Of a DNA stretch of 64,000 nucleotides, positions 34,601-48,200 are shown one piece after another (the first letter of the stretch is position 1; every line of letters begins with the position of its first letter). This DNA comes from Phallusia mammillata (Eukaryota; Chordata; Ascidiacea; Phlebobranchia; Ascidiidae): positions 62,001 to 126,000 of the forward strand of contig QLIY01000226.1 of NCBI GenBank assembly GCA_003260075.1, written 5' to 3'. A model generated the notes under the pieces. It searched no databases, was not told the origin of the DNA, and saw only the letters and a program-made list of their open reading frames with translations. The position numbers and the translations under genes are program-made.

Positions 34601-37600
34601 TAAAAAATGGTGTCAGCAACTTTGAATTAATGACATTACCTGTCAATAGTACACACGTATGATAAGAAAAAAATTCAAAAAAAATTTATTCGATTTTTTT
34701 ACATACGTTGTATCATTACTGTATTGTTTAAATCGTAGTCTTATCAGTAATGATTCAACTTTAATATTCTTTCCTATCGTACTCTAATCACATAAACATA
34801 CAATCAAATACGGATTAAACCTTAACTATAATACCATACGACACAGGGACAACTTTAATCTTTAAACAATCAAAATCCCAAACAATTTTGAGGTTTCCAC
34901 CACAACAATTGACCTAATTAGCTTTCCTGTCCATTGCAAACTCGTCAACAACAACACAACACCCCTGCATTAGCTGTTTACATACGACAGAATAGGTTGC
35001 TTCTACTTAAAAGCCAGTACTTGTATAAGCCAAACCAAAGAGGATCTGTGTACTTTTGCGTCCCACTTAGTGAAGAGATGTTGCTATAACTCTGTGCCCG
35101 CGGAAGGCAATGTAGATACTGATGTGGGTTCTTAGTTAAGTGGGGTGTTGTTCAGAGGTTAGTTAAACAAGTTTCGGTTTGGCAGAAGTGATTTATGGCG
35201 TTTAAAGAGTCCAAGACTGTCAGATTCGCGTGCATTGCTGGGATGATACTGTATGTATTTTATGTACTTAAGAATTTCACTTTTAACGCACAGTTTACAG
35301 TTTTAATAATCTTAACGCCTAACTACAAGCCAATACTTCTATGTAAAGCAGTGGTTCTCAAACTCTGTTTTCGGGGCCACATGCGGCTCCTAACCACTTA
35401 TTTTGCGACTCGCACCAGACCTCAGAAAACCACCAAACATTACTAGTTTAGCTTTGAAAGTCATAATCTTTAGTGATTTTCTCAAGGTTTCGTTTTTTGC
35501 GGCTGGGGGGGGGGCTACCATTGGCCCCGACAATAAAAAAAGTTTGACAACCACTGATGTAAAGTATTTGATTTAGTTTGGTGTTTGTCGAAACGGAGCA
35601 AGTAGTTTCACCTAAGTATGGACTTGAATGTTGTTATAATGACCCATCTAACTTTGCAGCCTTAGTCATTATGTCTAAAGTGTGCAGAAAAGTGCATCTA
35701 ACAGCCTAAACGCAAGTTTTCATTAGTAGCCGTGGTCCTTTTCCCACGACCGTTTCATTAAGGAACACCGCACGCCACTGAAAGCATCGACTGGCTTCAT
35801 TTACATAAATGTAGGTTCAATAGGGTTCGTTTAACTTATCAGAAGTTGTTTTTCTGTATCTGTTCAACGAGATGAAGTCAATTCTGTGTGTAGGTAGTTT
35901 TGCCTATTTTGAGTAGCTGTGTTGTAGCAACGGTTTTGTGAAATGCAGCCGGCTACTTGTGGTCCGATTTTTAAATGTGAATAATATTGGTAACACGCGA
36001 TGTTGATAGTGGTTATGGGTTGTAGCGATAGGAAGCAGCTGCAGACACCATTGCGGTCGTGAAATGCGGCAAGGTGGAATGATATTTATAAGGCAGCATA
36101 ACCAACCAATGATGTACACCTAAAGCGTATTGTCTTTTTTGATTGTTTGGTGAAATATAAAATAGTAATTTAAGTGAACCTGAGGTTAAGATACGTAACA
36201 TTCACGAAAATACTCTTGCACTTATAAACAAATAAAAAGTCGACAGGGTACAATGTACAAGACAAACTGCTTCAATTTCCCTGATAAAAGCAAATTATTT
36301 GTGCTTCTTGAAACCGGTTATGTACACAGTTAGTCAGTTACAATAACTGATTGGCACTTTTAATTTAAGCATGTATGGTTACATGCCCTAATAGCAAATA
36401 GAATGTTTTTAGTTAAACGTTTGCAGAAGTTAGTTAATTATGGTCAAATAATCCAGAAAACACAACCCAGCGGTAGGTTAAACTTTTACAGTTGGTTAAT
36501 TTTTTTAGCCCAAATTCAGTAAGTGAACGTCTAATCTCTGTGATACCTAGGTTTACCTAAGCTTATTCTCAGTGTTGCACAAGCGTACAAAGTCACACTA
36601 CAACAGCCCGAGCAAGAGTCACGTGAATAATTGTTGATTGACAGGCGTTCTCGATCGTGCCTTACGTACAGGCAATATTCCTGACAACGTTATGAGTTTA
36701 GGTACAGAATTGGGTAATATCGTCGACTGTCCAAAAGAATGCCATCGTTTCACTGTCATGGTGCATGTTTTTAAAGCGCTGTTTGGGCTCTTTGTAGGAA
36801 TATAATTAGGAATTGCATTGTAAAGGACTTTCAAACATGTGCGTTGGGGCGGGCAATGGAATGTCAACATAGATTCAGCGTGCTGTATTGTGCTATTTTG
36901 TCGGAGTATGTGAAGCGAATTTATTGCCATTCAAACTTATTAACCATAAGGAGCAGTTACTTGGCGTTACACAATAACAATTATGTTCAAAGCAATTGTT
37001 GCCAAATTTTATTGACCAGTAATAAAAAGTAGGAGACGTACAAAATCCTGCACATTACTGCACAAGCCTTTGTATTATTTGTTTAAACGTACATGGATCG
37101 GGTTTTAGCATTTTTTTCTTTCTTTAAGTCCATGATGAAATATGTAAATATAATCTTACAGCGCCTACGACGAGGGCCGTTTTTTTTCTTGAGAGATTAA
37201 CATGGTTTTATTAGCGCTTTGTGCCTTTATGACACCGTGCCTGCGTACGGCCAATAGATAGTACCAATAATCCATAGGTTTTTGTTCCAAAATTTTCCAC
37301 TGTTAGCTAACGTCCAGCTATCTTACATTTTTGTTATGAATAATGTCCAGTGATGCGCTTTGATCGTGTCTTGCGTCGGTATATCGCGATTTATTCCCTT
37401 GTGATGACAACAGACCACCGGCAGGCCCCCATCAACGACGCCAGGCCCAGATAGGCCAGATGACCCTAATATTGTTTGTACAGTCGGGTCGCATACTCCT
37501 ACAAATAACAGTGCTCGCCCACAAAGGAAGATCTACCGTTCCCAGCCGTTTACATTACTGGGACTTCCCCCTGTTGCTACGTTCTCGCGACGCTGTGGGC

Positions 37601-40600
37601 CTGTTTATGTCCACATTTGAAAACGGGTTTACGCGCATGCTTTGAGTAGGCTATTCTGGTCTAAAACTGTTGTGATGAGATGGAATTGTAATAAGGCACA
37701 GTTTTGGGCTAGATTAAAATAAAATGAATTTTAACGAAGCGAGGGCACAAAATGCAGAATAAGTCTCGTATGAAACACGTTTCAGATGTATTGTAGGTCC
37801 TGCAACCACATTAATGGCGTTATGTTGTTTTTTTGAAAAAAAAAACAGGTCGCGATTCCTATTTGTGCACACTCATTTTACTTTCACCCTATAATATTAT
37901 CAAAAAAAACGTTTAAAAATCAGAGTTATTGCGTTTTGCTGCAATCTGGACAATGCTAAAAAAGGTTTTTGGTTGAAACTAGCGAGAACTGCTTTGTGTG
38001 TTGTTGTGCAGACATCAGTGGTGTCTGACTGTCAACATTGAAACGGCCGTTGTCTCGTCCTTGCGACCTGTCATGAGTATTTGTTTAGGCCTAAACAATC
38101 ACTGTGATTTAATAGCTTGTCTGTCCACTGTAATGCGTTGTTACAAGAATCGTCGCAACGTTTCTACACAACAGCTGGTTTTATGAGCGAGGTGTGGTTA
38201 AAGTTAAGACTTGTTCTTCTTATATTAGTTGCAATTAAGTTTAGGAAAAATTACTGTCTGTTTTCGTAGTGTAGTAAATTGCATTTACAAAGCAGAGGCT
38301 TAATGACGTCATCAGTATGTGATAAAGTTTCGGATGACGTCATAGTTTCAATGGGTTTAACTTCACAGCGAAAATAATGGCATTATTTGTGTACTTTGGT
38401 ACATGATTCTATTTGAATAAGATAATGAAGATGCTTATTAGTACGTAAAATAAACTAATCTTATCAAAACAGTAGACGACGTAAGAGTTTAGAGTCTGCT
38501 TGGGACCCCATAGTGATATCGAAACAACAGGGTCATGCATATAGAGCTTGGAAAAACAAAACAAAATTGTTGGATAGAGTTGTTTACAACATTTCTTTGC
38601 ACGAAGGACGTCTTATTGTTGCTACCACAAGTTTTCTGTAAAATCGAATTTTTATCAATCACGACGGAAAACTCAATCTGATTAGGAACGACCTTTTAGC
38701 GTAACACCAAGATTAGGCGAATGCATAATTTACGAACGGAAGAAAACGCATCAAGACAACGCGAGACATTAATCAATTTCGACAACGTTGAAATTGCGAC
38801 TAAACCCAACCGAACGAATTTTGTTGCAACTAAAAAGTCCTCAATCACTCCGCAATGTTTACATAAAGACAGTTTTTCTCATATGTTCGTAATAGTTTTG
38901 TCACTGGGCGTTTAGGCTGTGTTTGCTACATTACAAATTACTATTTATTGGATTTTAGGCACCCAGAGCTTGCTTGGACATAGATTTTTTTCTGTTTGCG
39001 TTTCCATGCCCGGGTAGGTTTTTGTTTAAAACCTGCGTAACATTGATTTTAACTGAAAGCAGATTCGATTCACTTTGCACAGCTGTGATAAATGTAGGAA
39101 ATGAAATTGAGCGCTTTTTAATATTTAGTTTTGAATGAACAGTGAATGAACTGCAGTGACCGGAAAATTTGTAGAAAAAGGCGAATGTTATAGGACCAAA
39201 AATTCAAGCCTAAAACAAATATTTTGTATCTGTAGCTGAGTTGTCAAGTAGTAGACCACATACGCTTAGGTTTTTAACTTGTTTGCAGTTAAACTAAGCA
39301 GAAATGTTGTTGTTTGTTGAAACGTATTTGGATCAAACCTGTAGGTTTTTCTGATCCATGTTCTGGATTTAAAATTAATTTGATGAATTTTATTTGAATA
39401 ATAAAAAGGCGCTGCCATTTCGGTGATATTTAGTTCCAGATTTTTACATTGCCTGACGTGCTTTTATATTCAGTAAACCTATTGTAAACGGTGATAGTTT
39501 ATGTTTTATCTGCTGGACTTGAAGACATTGATCATTTCGAAGACCCTTGAGCTTATACACAATGCGTTTTTTAAATGAAGTAAATTAGGGTGTTTCGGTC
39601 ATTTTCACTGAGATTTTAGTGCGGTTAGGTCGTGAAACACACCAGGGCAGCCATAGTCAATTTGTTTCGCACTGAAAGTAATTGATATCTTTTCTGTGAC
39701 GCAGCCCACCCACGTTAAACAGTGTTTCGGCGCTTTGAACTCAGTACAGTTGATAAGGGTCAGACAAAAAGCCAATTTAACTGGTTTCTATTGAAACAAA
39801 TTTAATAGTCAACTGATGGGAATGTCGTTGTCAATTTATTTTAACATGAAGCCTACATGTTACCGAATTCGCAGGCTTCTTCCGTATCTTAAGCAGAACC
39901 TTAGTTACGTAGAAATTGCGTTACAATTGCGGCACAAAAATTCGATGGCAAAAATATCAAATGTGGGGTAACGTTTGGCTGTCAGATAAAAAGCTATGTA
40001 GTTATTGGTCGATGCAATGTACTGCGGACATCGGACCTAGGTATTGTATGTTAATGCTTTCAGTGCGTGTAAGACTGTCGTTTTTTTTAATATAGATTTT
40101 GTTAAGGCATGTTTTTATTTTGTATTAAAAAGCAAACTTTGTCCGATTTGTGATATTTCAATTAAAGGTCAAAGTTACGGTTACTCTGTCTGACGTAAAA
40201 AACGTAATTTTGCTCTTGTCCAACCAAAATCAACAAATCCTTTTAAAAATGTCAACACGGATTGAATGCTCTTCTGTAAACCCTCAAACACCGCAAAACA
40301 TCTTCTAAGTTTACCAAATATGGTCACCGCATACCCTTGGCCCTCTTAGCGCTTGCGTCAGCCGTCAAATTACACAAAACAAGCCGCATATCAGCGTCAC
40401 GACAGCGCGCATTATCGCCCCTATGACGTCATAGAGACTTGTCAGACGACCCACTGTTGCGGTCACGCATGATCGGCGTCGGATACGAGGTGTAAGCAAA
40501 CAAGATGAGAGCTCCGGTGACACAGGAATTCGTGTGGTTTGACTTTTAATTAAATTATGGTCAACGCCTTTTTGTATTCTGGCGTAAATACTGCGAAATT

Positions 40601-43600
40601 TAAGTGATAAAACAAGCATTACTCAGGGTCACAAATTAAGCGCCTCGTTTTGCACATCTTTATATCTTAGGTTTTTGTTTGTTTTATGTTTATGTTTCTA
40701 AATCCCGTTTGATCAGTTAAGCTTGATGTTAGGGTTAACGTGGCATGCTCTAATAAGGTCTCGCTTGCACAATTTCGCAACAATTGTTTTAGCTCATTTT
40801 TAAGTTCTTGAACCTTTACAAAATTACTGGTTCTTTTGTAAACTTTACACAATTTAAACGAAAATTTTGCCAACTATACAACCTGGTGGAAAAAAAAGTA
40901 ACTCTAGTTCTCGCTAGAAATATAAAATAAGAAACTATTTTGTGACTTTAAAGGGATGTGTGAGATTGCTATTGATATAATTTCATACTGAGGTTGTACA
41001 GAATTGTCATGCACGCCTGCATTTCTCCATCAATCCCTAAAACACAAGGCGAATATTTTAGGGCACACAGTTTGAGAATCACTGGTCTAAACTTAGTTTC
41101 TTTGGACAGTATATTATAAATACAAAATTACCACTTGATCACATTATGTGGGCGTCTCGAAATTTGACCATGTAATCACAGTATGCCAGGCGCTTTGCCG
41201 AACCAGCCATCAATCTCATAAGCACAAAATTGTAATAGAGTTTTCGTCCGGAAACTCTTTTCAGCGTCGATTAAATATTGCGATGTTATCTGGGTATTTT
41301 TCCTGGCACAAAACACTGAGTGAAAATGTGCCAAATTGAACATGGTTATCACGCCATCAAGGGGGGGGGGTAACTCTTTTCCACGTCGATTAAATATTGC
41401 GATGTTATCTGGGTATTTTTCCTGGCACAAGACACTGAGTGAAAATGTGCCAAATTGAACATGGTTATCACGCCATCAATGTTTTGCAGTATCCGGCAAA
41501 AAATTACGCGTATTTGATGTGGACAAAGGCAGACTTATTGTCCATTAGGGAGACCTGGCAGTGCCAAGTAATGCAAACGCCTGGAAAGCTTTCCTATATT
41601 TCTCTGTGCAAACGTTGCTCATTAAGGTTTTTCTTTTGTCAGGCAGTTTAAGCTTCTGTCTGCCTATTTTTAATATGTGTGTTGTTTGCTGTACAGATAT
41701 AGTGATACTTTTAAGGTAACAGTAAATGCTGAATTTGCAATTTGAATGACTTCCTATCAACAGCGATGATAATAATAGGGGGGGGGGAAAAAAATAGCCA
41801 TATTTGCTTAAACGAATTATTTCTTTTCTACTGTAGTTGCAAGTCCAAATTTTGGGAAACCGCTGGAGAAGGGGGGGGGGGAAGGTTGGTAAACGTGTTG
41901 TATTTATCTTTGATTGGGATCAAACCAGCTGGAGAAATTTTAAATGTGTAATCAGGGTTTTTTTAAGGTTTGGTTTGGGTGACCGCTAAGTAGTGGGGGG
42001 GGGGAAAGGTTGGTAAACGTGTTGTATTCATCTTTGATTAGGATTAAAACAGCTGGAGAAATTTTAAATGTGTAAAACATATAAATTTTGTTGTTGTTAA
42101 TAAATATAATACCAGAAAATGTTTCAGCGGTTGCAGTAACATATATCTTTTCATATATTAAAAAGCTCTATTTCAAATAAAGCCTTTTGTATTTTGATTA
42201 AGGATTTCTTAATATCATGTAAATATTGGTACTGCTTGCAAACAATGTCTAAAAACTAAATGTGGCCGTCCAAGCATTATAAAAGTTTTTTGGACGACCC
42301 AATTGCGGTTGTTAACAGTTTGCACACGCTAACGTATAATCCATTGAAGAATCAGTGGCCGGTTTCTTTTCTCTTTACCCACATACACAACAGTGCACTT
42401 CCATTTGCTTGCTCGTAATATCGGGGTGTCGAGCTGGACGCTTATAATTACAACAGTGCAAAGGAAGATAATCACCAATCAGGGAGACTGATTGTTTTGT
42501 CTAAGCGAGTTGCAAGTCATGCAGTTAGGTTTTTAGTCAAGCATGCGTGTATGACTACAAGATAGATTTCGCATTTAAATTTCGAGGCGTATAGCTTGTA
42601 TACGATGGAAGCAACCGTAAATGCGGTCATTCTTAATCAAGCAACGAAACCAGATCATTTTTTTAGCATTTTGTCGTTAACGAGTATTGAATTTAACACG
42701 GGACAAAAAGTGCTTAAACTGTCAGTTTTATTTTTGTAATATTTACTAAATCTAACATCGTATTATTTAAGGTGTTAAAACCGCTTTTGTCGGTCTTTAT
42801 TATATTGAAATATAGCAAGTATTGAACAGAGTTGACCAATTTCACGTTACAAACACGCGTATTACGACACTATAACAATACACGGCACGTTACCCACGCT
42901 TTGGACACTATAACGTTGTACGTATATGCGACAGAAAAAGGCCCTAGGTGTGTTGAGAGATAAAGAAAGTGACAACGTTCTGTTGAGGAGGCAGCGATGT
43001 TCTCCAAACAGGCACTTGACAATTGCGACGAGTTATTGGCCACATAAAAACACACTACTTGTAGCCGGAACAGAACGTCTTGTAAGTTCAAAGCTGTTAT
43101 GGTTTAAGTACGATTGGGATAGCGACCGATTCAAGTACAGAAAAAGGTCGCAGTTAAATCAGTGGATCTATTTGCTGGATATGCTTTTGGGGGATGTTTA
43201 TCAGAATTGCGAGCATGCGCTGGCATGTACGAATATAAGCAGCCAGGTAGGAATTGTTTTAAAGTAGTGTTTTTTGAACTATTCGTCAGGTCATGAACAG
43301 ACACAATTTCTCGAATGGGAAAATATTTGATCAAATTTGTTTAGTCTTCTTTGGATAATTTGTTGCACAAGATTGGAACTATTCTTGTTGTGAAATATTT
43401 AGTTCTGTTGTATACAAGCATTGGTGATTGATCTGAAATACAGGGTGGTACTTATACAGCGCTATCATTCACTTGTTTCTGCAGACCACAAGGCAGCTTT
43501 GCCGGTTTGACCGCCTAATACGCGCTGATTTCCCGCCAAAACGGCTGAAAAAAGAACGTTTGCGTTATGTAATATTGCTACATTCCATACTGTGTGGAAT

Positions 43601-45202
43601 ACTATTTAAACCTTTGCGCAGTATTTTTAGTTCTAATCACAGCTTTACATTTTTCCAGTGTTTGCTTTAGAGTTGAACTTTGCTATGCTTCGTTACGCTT
43701 GTCATTTAGGATTTGCCCTAAAAGCGAAGTCATTGCCTAGCGTGGTGGGACTCGCGGTTAATGCATTGTAGGGTGTGGTGGTTATATTGAAGTTGGCCTC
43801 TCGACTGTTTTGTTGTCTTTGCAAATCCTAAACCACAACAAAACTCCACAGGCGGGCTTCTTTGTTATATGCAGTGTGATGCCCTTCTAACTGAACCTTA
43901 AAGAATACTGCTATCAAGCTTATTGTTTTTACTCTAGAACAAATTTAAGAAGATGGCCCAACGACGGCAATCTGCGCCTTCAGTGGTGATAAGGAGTGTT
44001 CTCAATCGGTCGATGCGCTTGACTTCACATTCCCACAACAACGGCAACAGGTAAGCGTGTGGTCATGCTCAAGTGCACATACGTCATCGCCAGAAAACCT
44101 TTATTCAAATTTGGATAGGATAGTATATAGCGCGTCTATTTGAAGTTAGCAGAGCGTCTAAACTTTTTTCGTTTTAGCTAAAAATGCAAAAAAACAAAAA
44201 CAAAAAAATTTGCATTTGACGTCGTTAGATTGAGTAATGACGTCAACGTTTCGAATTCGATGTAATTGCGAAAAGGCGAAAGCGATTCTTCATTATTACT
44301 TTTAAAAATATAGTGACCCAGTACAACATCCAATTTGTATGGCAATATATATTTAAAGCTTTTTTCCCTTTAAGCCTTAAAGTTTAAGGAACGCTTAGAC
44401 ACATTTTTAAAAACTCTCTTAATTTTGCTTTAAACAATGCGTTTTACATTATCAGGGTGATAAGTTATAGACAAAAACCAACAAAGAGGATTTTTGAAAA
44501 TATTTCCAACCGTAAATTTGGTTTGCACCGGCTCTTTGTAGAATTCAGTACAGGAAAGGAAATCTTGCTAGTAACATTACCCAAAAAGCTACTCTAGTAA
44601 CATTACCCAAAAAAGCTACTTTATAAACCTTCAAATCTCCACTTAATACATGTGTAAAAGATGTCAAAGCTATCAATTTGAATCTTGCTGTAAACTATTT
44701 TAACCCCTAGCCGTCTTGATTGTGGCGAAATCAATTAGGTTATATCAAGAAAACAGCTTACAAGTTGATCTAATCTTATTTTTGTTGTTGCAGGGAAGAC
44801 AGTGATGACGGTCAACATGTGGATTGCTTACCTTTTGGATTTAGGCTGAACAGCCACGAACCATCTATAAATTTGGCAGAACGACAATATGTTCGAGAAG
44901 GACGAGTCCAACTCTCGTCTGGGATGCAAACGCAAGAGAGATATTTCTTCCTTTTCACAGACATGCTAATCGTATCAAAATCCAAGTAAGTTTTTTTTTC
45001 AATCTACAAATTTTTGTACTGATTGCTTTATTGAAATAATTACATATTATTTGTTTGCTCGTAGTGGGTTTTAAACATGATATTTTGTGCCTAAAATATG
45101 GCAATGAAAGACCGAAGTCTTAGTGTGTTATCATAGCCTTATGTGTGTACTGTTACAAACACAGTCGCAAAGATTGTTAGTGCTACCGACAGATTGCCAT
45201 AT

Positions 45203-45284
<82 letters not shown>

Positions 45285-48200
45285 GGTTTCAAAATTCTTG
45301 CTGTTTTGTCTATAGGCACCCTTTTTTATTGGTTTCAAAACCGCCCAAACTCAAAACATATGTAATGTTTTGCCTGCTTGTGTTATTTAATTGCTTGGAT
45401 TGTGGTATAACAGGTTTCCAACATCTTGAAACAATGTTTTTAATTAAGTATTTATCAATAAACCAGTTTCTTGCAACCACAGTGATGGTTTCATAAATTG
45501 GCATAATGTACTAACATTTCGTACAGCCATTTGCTAATGCAAAGAAATTCTACGAAAATTCTTGCTCGGTGATTACAATATCGCATGCGGTAACCGAATC
45601 TCATTGAATGGGCGAGGCACCGTTATTCGAAACACCAGTCGGAAGTCAGAACGTCTCAACGTTGCAAATTACCATAAATCACCACAAACGACCGCGCATT
45701 CCATTGAAATCGTACCAGGGTTGGATTGACAGTTGTTTCGTTGTTGACAACCATAAGATTACCTGTTAATACAGGTCCTATGGGGATGATGTTAAAATTT
45801 GCTTTACAAAATCATACCTGGGAACTCAGATATAATAAAAATTTGTCGCTAACATTTTAACCATCTTGTGTTAGTGCCCATAAATAAAGAGTTTGCAAAT
45901 AAATATATATATTTTTAGAGAAGGCTTTTAGCATGTTTTAACAAAGTTTCCAAGACCGTTTTTTCATTCGGATAACCCATGCCATATTTTATGCTATTTT
46001 GTCTAGACAGTCAGACTCAAATTTAACCCCCTTTTACCCTGTAATCAACCCATGGGGTCCCTAATCCTTAAACAACCGGGTCATTCGAATCTTTTTCGGA
46101 ATCGGTGTTTTTCGAGCGGAAGAGCTTAAGGTTTAATGAATGCCTTTTAGCCAAGGGCGGTATTTCTGGTAATCGTTCATCGTAACTTCTTCAAATCTTC
46201 ACAAATACCATGTAGTCAAGCTTCGGGAAAAAAACGCAGTCAATGTGATAAAAAAAACTCGTATGAGTTAAGCTGAGTTGCAGTTACGTACATACCACCC
46301 AACCTCAAACGCACACCGCAAAAATCCCTTAATACCCCTATATCCCACCGCACAGGTTACCTAAGTCTTGATAACTTACAACTTAAACCATGCACAAAGG
46401 CATCGCAAATCATTAAATAGGACCTATTTTTAACCACGTCGCTTGTTCGCATTCTAAGTGGGGGATTGAATCCTTTGGCAAACTCACAGTCTTTCTTCGG
46501 TGGGCCCAGATTTAAGATCAAATGCATGTAAACGGGAAGACCTAATCTCGTAGCAGCCTCATTGCCCTCTGCGTGACCTTGTGTGTGATGTGGCGTTGAC
46601 AAAAACAAAACTTGTCACCCTTTCATCTCGGCTTATCCGACCATCGATCGTGAGAGCAAAACGTCGGTAAATATGGAGAATAGCGGTTTGTGGAGATTAA
46701 CATGCCAAAAACCGTGAAGGATTTCAACTTTGAATTACTGATAACCCTTAGTAATATTGGGTACATAATTCGTTCCAGATGTAGTTAGGTCCATTGTGTT
46801 ACAGAATAAACTACGTTTGTGATAGTTTGGTGTGAATAATGACTAAAAATGGGGGGGGGGGGTCCATTGTGTTATAGAATAAACTACGTTTGTGATAGTT
46901 TGGTGTGAATAATGACTAAAAATGTTTTTCAATGCGAGTAGTTTTTTTGCATTTTGTTGTAGATAAACCCAGGTAAATCTGCAAAAAAATTGAAGTCAGT
47001 GTTTTATTTGCACCGCCTATTGATACTTGTAGAAATGTTATGCGGTACTCAGGAAAATATAAGGCTTAATTTTTGACCTTAAAATTTGTTATTTGTCTTA
47101 ACTGAACACGTGACATATCTTGATTAGTTTAAAAACATAACTTGTTTACGACCAAATTTGGTTGTTATTCACCGTTTTTCCGAGATTTAAGTGACGAGTT
47201 GTCGGTAATTGTATTAAATCGAGGTCACAATCATCATTAACGTCTCGTGCAGCAATTGAAGTCTTCATCTATACGTTGACGTATGGTGACTCATCATTTG
47301 TGAGCATTAGTAATTGCCTGAGTCATGGTCGTAGCGGCTTGGCCTTGATAGTTACATTCACGTTTATGATGATGAATTCCGGTTGTTATGCACAAATTGC
47401 GGCCAAATCTAACGAACGTTTGGGTTCACTGACCTTGAATCTTGTACATTTCGTTTTTCTGTCAGCAATAGGTAAATGCGTCAAGTAACTATGAAATTGT
47501 TTTTTTTATGACTTGTTTAATTTACAAAACCAAATAACATGCATGGAGTTTTTCAACGGCATTCTGTGTTTCATCGCATAAAATATACGAAAGCATTGTA
47601 TGGTGGACATTCGTAACAGAGCCAAGCACATTTAAAGCCCTTTGCTTGTGCGTTTCGTAGGTATTTTAGGAAAATAAGATGTTAGGGCTAGTAAACAGGC
47701 CTACAAATCGTTTGAAAATGGCGCTAGTAAACAGGTTTGCAATTATTTTCTATAGGGGGGGGGGGGGGGGGGTGTGACTCATCATTTGTAAGCATTAGTA
47801 ATTGCCTGAGTCATGGTCGTAACGGCTTGGCCTTGATAGTTACATTCACGTTTATGATGATGAATTCTGGTTGTTATCAACAAATTGCGGCCAAATTTAA
47901 CGAACATAAGAGACAGCAAAAAAATGAATATTTTTTTGGAGATTAATCAAGACCGCGGACAAAACCAACAATCTCTAAATTTCAAATCTCAGCACTCTAA
48001 AATTCAATACTTGACGCTTGTGCTAATAACAACTATCTTCTTCATACTATAGCGAGCCTTAAGTGGCCAAAATGGACACGTTTTGATTGCGAGTTCCGCG
48101 CATAACTTAACGATGACCCTTTGGTCACTATAATCCCCTAAGACACGCGGCCCTCGAGGGAAAAAAGTCCAAACCGGAATTCCTAAATGCTAAAATCACG

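Larger units (their letters stand above)
27002..43937. other. 17-kb intron of ARHGAP20
   Basis: No confident coding exon between D and E apart from the alternative first exon at 32748-32795. It contains a G89 gap (28588-28676), several duplicated haplotype pairs (31693-31809/32103-32221, 33331-33457/33629-33755, 34325-34522/34533-34742, 41247-41360/41371-41480, about 41871-41950/42005-42076), a hAT MITE (35349-35556), a solo hAT right end (41065-41084) and three TGACGTCA palindromes (38304, 38335, 40424). Open frames in this stretch (for example 32232-32528 and 36619-36930) lack splice sites or family features. Confidence 0.6.

Noticed and set aside
35195..35260. ATG frame ending near a GTATGT donor
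   Set aside because: It would leave phase 2, compatible with exon F but not E, would skip the conserved exon E block, and has no clear promoter.
36619..36930. 103-codon minus-strand frame
   Set aside because: Low-complexity, transition-like composition with no domain or splice support.
45123..45496. Long polyglycine/polyproline frames
   Set aside because: Produced by the G79 run in an ARHGAP20 intron.
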